Assembly (NCBI RefSeq): GCF_022605165.1
Contig: NC_063073.1
Span: 434,001 to 498,000, forward strand
Length of the DNA stretch: 64,000 nucleotides
Reading direction: 5' to 3'
Source of the DNA: Purpureocillium takamizusanense
Lineage: Eukaryota > Ascomycota > Sordariomycetes > Hypocreales > Ophiocordycipitaceae
The notes beneath the pieces were generated by a model, which ran no database searches, was not told the DNA's origin, and was given only the letters and a program-made list of their open reading frames with translations. Below are positions 58,253 to 64,000 of the stretch, in pieces. Made by a program: the position numbers and the translations under genes. The first letter of the stretch is position 1; each line of letters opens with the position of its first letter.

Positions 58253-59349
58253 TCAGTCGCGCAGGCGCATTATGGTCACGCCGTCCCACAGCGGCAGCAG
58301 GACCGTCTCGAGGCGCGGCTCGGCGACGCACTCGTCGTTGAACCTGCGCACGGCGGCAATGTGCTCGTCCCAGCCGGCCCTGTCGTGGGACCAGCCCACG
58401 CGGCCAAACGCGCCGTCGGCGAGGCTCGAGTCGGCGGCGGCGACGTAGCCCCGGCGGAGGACGTTGTCGGCGATGATGAGCGCCCCGGGGCGGAGCAGGC
58501 GCTCGGCGGGCGCGGCGGACGGGGCGGAGCGCGCGAGCAGCACCGACAGGTAGTTTGAGTAGCCCGTCTTGTCGGCGTCGAGGAAGACGAGGTCGTAGGG
58601 GCCCTGCTGGGGGAGGGGAAGCTTGGGCAGGCTGTGAATTGTTTGTCGTGGGCGTTTGTTAGCGGCAAGGATTTCACGTCGGGGGCAAGGAATCTCATAT
58701 CGGGGCAAGGGGCTTTCATGAGGAGGGCACGACGCAGGGCGGGAGGAGGAGGAGGAGGAGGAGAGGAAAGGAGGAGAATTAATACGCACGTCTCCGCGGC
58801 GTTGCCAACTATAATGTTGACGTTATTGATGTCCCGGGCGGCGAGGGCGTCGGTAGCAATCTTGGCGAGCTCCGGGTCGAACTCGAGGCCGGTGACGAAG
58901 CCGTCCGGGCCGACGGCCTGGGACCAGACCATGGCCGAGTAGCCAACGTAGACGCCAATCTCGAGGACTAGACGGGGGGACGGGGGGGGGGGGTTAGTTC
59001 GTTTCAAGATCAGAAAAGGGATACAAAGATGGAACAGGTGAAGCTGAAGAAGACATGACCAGTAAACGCCCAAGAAGGGGGAGGGGTTGAGTGACGAAGC
59101 CTTGGAGTTGTTGTTCTTCTTCCTCTTCACATGCGTACCTCGCTTGGCGCCAATCGAGTTGGCCAGCAGCAGCTGCAGCTGCGACTGAAAGTTGGAGCTC
59201 AGCATGTCCGAGTCGTCGCGCTTGGTGGACGCGTCGGCGTGGTAGTCGACAATGTGCCGGGGCAGGGCCGACGAGTGCGCGCGGGCGTAGTCGGTGACGG
59301 CGTCGCCCAGCGCGGGCGTGGCGTAGAGGTGCGTGCCGCCTTCCTTCAT
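58253..59349 (-). CDS. Class-I O-methyltransferase (CCoAOMT/COMT-like, cation-dependent)
   Basis: SAM-dependent transfer of a methyl group to a catechol-type or related hydroxyl, with a divalent cation. Exons 59349-59139, 58967-58790 and 58631-58253 give 255 aa. SAM motif I is VLEIGVYVGYSAM (from residue 71), formed across intron 1 (AKR joined to VLEIG). Asp148 in LVFLDADKTGYSNYL and Asp185-Asn186 in GALIIADNVL match the metal-binding residues of the family. The C-terminus VLLPLWDGVTIMRLRD is the usual end. N-terminal helices contain AHSSALPRHIVDYH and SNFQSQLQLLLANSIGAKR. Introns are 171 and 158 bp, longer than most here. The natural substrate is unknown and there is no biosynthetic cluster beside it. 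The LaeA-like methyltransferase elsewhere in the window is an unrelated subfamily. Confidence 0.92.
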
Positions 59350-59399
59350 GGTGTCTTTTATTTTATTTGTTTGACTGGCGGGGTGAGTTCGTGTCGGAG

Positions 59400-59421
59400 A
59401 TGATGATGATGATGATGATGT
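59400..59421. repeat. (GAT)n microsatellite
   Basis: Seven GAT units about 50 bp upstream of the O-methyltransferase ATG. Confidence 0.85.
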
Positions 59422-60214
59422 GACTTTGTACGTGGGTTATTGATGGGTGAGGAGCTTGGTGATGGCGATACTCTACAAGATGGCCGCCCATCTGGGCTTT
59501 ATATATATATGTATATATATGTATATTCATCCATGCGAGTGACATCTTCGTCATCCCCTCCCTTCTACTCACGTAAACGCAATCCATCCGCGTCCATTCC
59601 CCGCGAGGACTGGACCGGACCGGACCGGCCCCAACAACGGTTCAACCGCCTCGGCGCAGGCCCCATGCTCCTCCGCGCACAGCACACGGACCGGATGAGG
59701 GAGTTGTGTGTGTGTGAGAGAGGACTAGCTCGGACCTCCGAGCGTAGCTTTAACCCCCCACAAGCCCGATCTCCCGGTAACGGTGCCCCGCGCGTGCGAC
59801 TTGTTGATGGTCTGTCAGATTGAACTGGGTCCCATCGCCGAAAGTTGCCGTGCGCGCGCACGCCATCCTGATCATCATCATGAACTACGTACTAGCTAAC
59901 ATCATCATCGTTATCCATTAATCCATCCCTCCCGGACGGGCAGTCGCCGGGATCCGAACACGCGCCATCCCCATATGCGGCTGCGACTCATCAGGGGTCC
60001 CCGCCATCCCGGTTCCCGCAACCTCGGAGACCGGGGGGCCGCACCCGTCAGTCAGCGCGTGCCCGACGGGCCGGGAGGGGATCGATCGTGCGCAGCGTGC
60101 GGTCGGCGTGCGAGGAGGCGCGCGGTGATGATGCTGGCTCCCCAGCTCCGTACGAAATAAATCCATCTCCGAGACGGGGCGAGGTCGTCAGCCGCGTCAG
60201 CTGTTCGTGTTGCG

Positions 60215-60217
<3 letters not shown>

Positions 60218-60247
<30 letters not shown>
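60218..60247. repeat. (CTG)10 microsatellite
   Basis: Ten uninterrupted CTG units in intergenic DNA. Confidence 0.88.
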
Positions 60248-60249
<2 letters not shown>

Positions 60250-62072
60250 TGATAGTCTTGCGCAGCACGGCATGACGATCCAGGGACCTTTTGCTAGTTA
60301 TTCATATTCTCCTAGCGTGTCTAATGAGGGGTGGTGGTTCGTTGTGGGTTCCGGTGGTTCCTCCATCGTCAGTGCGCCTCCACTATGTGCGGCGAGGCAC
60401 TCGGCTCGGCATTCGAAGTAGGGCCGGACGACGACGGCCGCCAAGTATACCAACGAAGCTCGCTCTGTGTCAATTTTGCGTGTACCTTTTCGACTGGCAT
60501 GGCGCGTGCATGGATTCACGGACAAAGAAACATGCATTTGATGATGGCTTGCAATGCGTCGTGGACGTGTCCAGGGTAGTCGACTGTACTGGTCACATTT
60601 GATGCCACGCGCCGGACCAAAGACCCTTCTTTGCGCAGCACGTCCAAGTCGTCTGTTGGCCGACATGGCCCAGTTCGGAAGGTTAGCCAGCCGTGAGGTC
60701 CATGGGAGCTAGTTACCAAGGTGAATCGCTCACTCGGACGTGAAACTTCAAAGCTGCCCGGCTGGCACGGCGCTATTTACAACGAGGCCGCTGGGTGCGA
60801 GACGTGCCTGTTCCGGCCATCACCGCGTCTTGTATCTATAGCAGATGGCGGAACTTTGCATTTGGCTGCTGTATCCAACTTGACCATGATATGAAGCCCA
60901 AGATATGGAGGAGCAGCAGGCCATTGGATCCAAATATCCATGCCCCTCAAAGAGGAGGAGCCTCGTCGTCCTGCCACTCTGATCCCAGACATGACCATCA
61001 ATCACATCAAGAGGATCAATGTAGGCAGATGCATGTATACTGAGCGACACGGCGGACATCCCGCGGCAGAACAGCATCCCGTCCGTCCGTCCGTCCCGCT
61101 CCCAAAGTCAAAGTCCAAATCCGCAAGCCCCCCGTCCCCGACTTGAACGAACCCGCATGCATGTTGGCAACAACAGCAAGCCTACCAAGCATATCCCCAG
61201 GCATGAATGCCTGCCCCGTGTACAATATACGCGTAATCGAGATCAGGCCGCTCATCCAAGAACCATCCCGAATCGGCGTCCCGTCCCGTCCCGCACGCCA
61301 CACGTCTCCCCCGCCCCTCCACCGGTGCCCCCGGCCCGGACGGACATGCTGCTACATGCTGCTGCTACACTCACTGCCCGTGGCGGCGGATAGAGTCGTG
61401 GCGTGCATGGCGGCCCCGCCAGTTGAGGCTGCCTTGCCAGTCGCCCTCGCTGCGTACTTTGTAAGTTCTGCCACATCAGCACAAAGTTTCGAGTATACAG
61501 ACGCCGTTTGTTGTTAACTAGGTATTACATACAAACTTTACTGTTCTTTGCATGTGATGGAAAGCCAAATATCACACCACCAATTATTCATACCTGAACT
61601 AAACCGACAAAGGAGAAGAAAACAGTAAAGCACACCACGACCGCCCATAATCCGATCCATCGTATCCACAACTCCTCCGCCATTATCACAGCCAGTTGCC
61701 CCTTTGGACCATCCCCAGCCCCTCTCTTTCTCCCTTTCCGCCCTCCGTTTTGCTTGCCCCCTTTCTCTCCGGGTGTCTCTCACTCCCACACCGGTCCTGT
61801 AGGAGTAGCAGACCGATCGACCAACACAACCGTCCTCCCGTTGTCTGGGTCAAGAGTACAAACGTTCAGTCCCCCCCTTTCCTCCTTTTTGTACCAAACT
61901 CCGTCCCGTGTAGCATGACGCCCCCCGAAAACTCAACGAAACCAAAAAGACAAAGGAGGAGGCGAAAAGAATGTCCTGCCGTGGATCAAGTAGGGAGAAA
62001 ACCGCGGCCGCGTCCTTGTCGACTGCTGCCGCTGCCGCTGCTGCTCCGTGACGTGTCGACTCAGCCGCTTCT

Positions 62073-63173
62073 TTAGAGCAGGTAGTAAGCTGCCGCGACG
62101 GCAAAGGCCAGGCCAAGACCCGAGGCGACGATGCTGTGTCCGCTGTTGACGGGGACGTGGGTAGGCTTGCCCGGGTGGCCGCCGGGGTTGGTGGGCTTGC
62201 CGGGGTTGTTGGTGGGCTTCCCAGGGTGACCAGGGTGACCGGGGTGGCCTGGGTGGCCGGGCTTCTCGGTCTTGTGGGGAGGCGGGTGGTGAGGCTTGTG
62301 AGGCATGGTCGAGTTGTGGCCGTGCTTGGGGGGCGGGTGCGGGTGTCCCGGCTTGCCCGTGGTGCAAGGGCTCGTGGGCTTCTTGGTCTTGGTGTGGTGA
62401 GGGCACTTGGGGTTGTGGTGATCGCAGCTGGTCATGGTGTGCGTCTTGGTGACCTTGGTCTTGCTGGTGGGCTTGGGCGGGCACGGCGTCTTGGTCGGCT
62501 TGGGCGGGCACTTGCAGCAGCCGGGCTCCTTGCAGCCGCAGCTGTGGCAGCCCAGGTCGGCCTCGTTGTTGTTGTTGACGACCTCGTGCATCCGGTGACG
62601 GTCAGCCTGGAGTTCGGGGATCCTGGCCGGCGCCTCCTCGCGACCCTCGCGTTGCTCACGCTCACGGTCCTCGCGAGCCTCGCGCTGCTCACGCTCGCGA
62701 TCTTCGCGAAGCTCACGGACCTCGCGGTCCTTGCGGCCCTCACGCTCGCGGTCTTCGCGGCCTTCACGCTGCTCGCGTTCACGCTCGCGGTCTTCACGAC
62801 CCTCGCGTTGCTCGCGCTGCTCACGCTCGCGGTCTTCACGGCCCTCGCGCTCACGCTTGCGCTCACGCTCACGCTGCTCGCGCTGAAGCTCCTTGCGCCG
62901 ACGCTTAATCTCACGGAGACGCTCGCGCTCGCGCTTGCGGTCCTCGCGGCTCTGGCGGCCCTCGCGCTCCTCCCTCTCCCTCTCCTCGACCTTGACCTCC
63001 TCGACCCTGACCCGGGGCACCTTGTCGTCGTCGTCAACGCTGCGGCGACCAAACTCGCGCGCCTCAGACTGGGCGAGGGCGCGCATCAGATCGTCCTTGG
63101 GCACCTGCTGGGACGTGACGACCGCCGCCGCGGCGCCAGCGAGGGCGAGCACAGCAACAGGCTTGGCGTGCAT
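62073..63173 (-). CDS. Predicted secreted GPI-anchored protein with a long Arg/Glu repeat
   Basis: Single exon, 366 aa, of unknown function. A signal peptide (KPVAVLALAGAAAAVVTS) is followed by REFGRRSVDDDDK, containing a dibasic Kex2-type site. Residues about 58-180 are almost entirely Arg and Glu with some Asp, Gln and Gly, in imperfect units such as EGREDREREQR; this should form a very long, highly charged helix. A Cys cluster follows (LGCHSCGCKEPGCCKCPPKP), then a Lys/Thr/Pro/His-rich stretch with spaced Cys (CDHHNPKCPHH) and a His/Pro/Gly repeat (KPGHPGHPGHPGHPGKP). The C-terminus (NSGHSIVASGLGLAFAVAAA, then YYLL) fits GPI attachment, so the protein is probably displayed at the cell surface. 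Start chosen at the ATG giving the signal peptide; the frame is open to 63419 upstream. I recognise no domain. Confidence 0.8.
   Translation of the reverse strand: MHAKPVAVLALAGAAAAVVTSQQVPKDDLMRALAQSEAREFGRRSVDDDDKVPRVRVEEVKVEEREREEREGRQSREDRKRERERLREIKRRRKELQREQRERERKREREGREDREREQREQREGREDREREREQREGREDREREGRKDREVRELREDREREQREAREDREREQREGREEAPARIPELQADRHRMHEVVNNNNEADLGCHSCGCKEPGCCKCPPKPTKTPCPPKPTSKTKVTKTHTMTSCDHHNPKCPHHTKTKKPTSPCTTGKPGHPHPPPKHGHNSTMPHKPHHPPPHKTEKPGHPGHPGHPGHPGKPTNNPGKPTNPGGHPGKPTHVPVNSGHSIVASGLGLAFAVAAAYYLL
62634..63002 (-). repeat. Arg/Glu-coding degenerate tandem repeat
   Basis: About 370 bp encoding residues 58-180 of the surface protein. Built on the minus strand from CGCGAG/GAGCGT-like hexamers with periods near 33 bases (EGREDREREQR units). 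Confidence 0.82.
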
Positions 63174-64000
63174 ATTGAGAGTGCAGGACAAAGGTTGGTG
63201 GTGGAAGGTTGTTTTTGTTGTTGTTGGCTGTTGTTGGAGTAAGGACAGCAAGACGAGCGTGTCGTCGATGAACAAGTTGAACAAGTAGAGGAGGACGTAG
63301 TGGTTCGTCGGTGACAACAAGACGTGCGTGTCGAGCGAGTGTTTGGCTCCTAGAGAGTGCAGAGTATGGGAAAACAGGAATAGGAGGTGAGTTGTGAAGT
63401 CGGGAGAAAAACACGACAAGATGACCTCGCTTTATACCCAGACGCTCCCCCCTTTCGAGCGGGCTGGTGATCGAGTCGTTGACTTCACTCGGCAACTCTG
63501 TTTCGCACCATTCCGCGCCCTAAGGAAGCTGGCTTCGTTGGGGAGACAAACTCTGTTTCTTTTCTCTCTCGCGCGCGCGCGTGTGGGCATGATGCGCCAG
63601 GCGCCTCCGACTGCACGTCGTATATGCCCGCCCGACATGTCGCCATGGCACCATCGAGTCTTCCTCAAGTTTCCCCCTCTTTCTGCGGTTTCGAAAGAGG
63701 CAAGGAGGCAAGCCACCTCGGCACCATGGGACGGGTCAACTGGTAATGGCCGTCACCACCGCAACGCATCGCACCGGCCTCGGGAACTGGTGATGTCCAT
63801 CTTGATCTGGCGTAAGCGTGCCCGCGTGGCTTGCAGCGGGCGGGGACGTCGGCGCGTCAACGCATGCACGAGCAAAGGTATATTGGGCGCCAGTCCTCGA
63901 TACGCGCCAGAGGCCAGCGTCACTTGAATTCGCGTCAGCACGTTCTCAACAATGACCAGCGAGTATCAAGGGCAGTAGTTCGAGAGAAAAGAGGCTGTCA
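63174..64000. promoter_or_regulatory. Upstream region of the GPI-anchored protein gene
   Basis: 827 bp to the window end, with no other gene seen. CAA/TTG-rich leader sequence (about 63190-63240) precedes the start. The coding frame remains open to 63419, but that part lacks a plausible signal peptide position and is read as leader. Confidence 0.5.

Larger units (their letters stand above)
59350..62072. other. 2.7-kb gene-poor region with simple repeats
   Basis: No supported gene. A GAT tract (59400-59421) lies just upstream of the methyltransferase start. An alternating TATATA/GTATATA stretch is at about 59500-59525, a (CTG)10 run at 60218-60247 and GTCC repeats near 61082-61096. A 68-codon frame whose signal-like leucine run is simply the CTG repeat is not believed. 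Confidence 0.55.

Noticed and set aside
60215..60421. 68-codon frame with a Leu-run signal-like start
   Set aside because: The leucines are just the (CTG)10 microsatellite; the remainder has no secreted-protein features.
62136..63242. 368-codon plus-strand frame opposite the Arg/Glu-repeat protein
   Set aside because: Leu/Ala/Val repeats are the reverse complement of the R/E repeat. The minus-strand reading has a coherent signal peptide and GPI tail.
1..64000. CRISPR arrays, rRNA genes, intact transposons or secondary-metabolite clusters
   Set aside because: No regularly spaced direct repeats with unique spacers, no rRNA-like conserved blocks, no transposase or reverse-transcriptase frames and no polyketide/peptide synthase genes were seen.

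Overview
This window is nuclear DNA from a filamentous ascomycete. The base composition is GC-rich, and genes carry few short introns (about 50-180 bp) with GTAAGT/GTGAGT/GTATGT donors, CTAAC/CTGAC branch sites and CAG or TAG acceptors. The gene content is typical of fungi: a LaeA-like methyltransferase, a DUF3405 protein, a SUR7/PalI protein, fungal Mediator subunit 1, GPI-anchored wall proteins and a paxillin-like LIM protein. Intergenic DNA is rich in TACCTACC- and TACTCCGTA-type motifs and microsatellites, which I associate with Sordariomycetes, probably Hypocreales. The genus is not identified, and the taxonomic call is inference.

I support 18 protein-coding genes. Left part (1-18.1 kb): an edge-truncated ATRIP/UvsD checkpoint gene (-), CDP-diacylglycerol synthase (+), a LaeA-like methyltransferase (+), the replication-checkpoint mediator Mrc1 (-) and inositol-3-phosphate synthase (-). 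Middle (18-45 kb): two long gene-poor tracts (6.5 and 5.7 kb) flank a LIM-domain gene. They are followed by a run of plus-strand genes: a DUF3405 membrane protein, an unknown acidic protein, mitochondrial methionyl-tRNA formyltransferase and a GPI-anchored GH16 glucanase-like protein with a repeat stalk. Right part (45-64 kb): an unknown proline-rich protein (-), Mediator Med1 (-), a small RRM-like protein (+), a SUR7/PalI membrane protein (+), dihydroorotase (+), a single-CCCH zinc-finger protein (-), a class-I O-methyltransferase (-) and a predicted secreted, GPI-anchored protein with a long Arg/Glu repeat (-).

The genes do not form one pathway cluster, but two functional pairs occur. ATRIP and Mrc1 both act in the S-phase checkpoint. 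CDP-DAG synthase and inositol-phosphate synthase both supply phosphatidylinositol synthesis. I saw no secondary-metabolite backbone gene, intact transposon, CRISPR array, rRNA or convincing tRNA. The most novel-looking items are the Arg/Glu-repeat surface protein, the two unrecognised proteins at 35.9-37.3 and 45.2-46.6 kb, and five introns that keep the reading frame open if retained. Exon boundaries were read by eye from splice consensus and frame continuity and have not been tested against transcripts.
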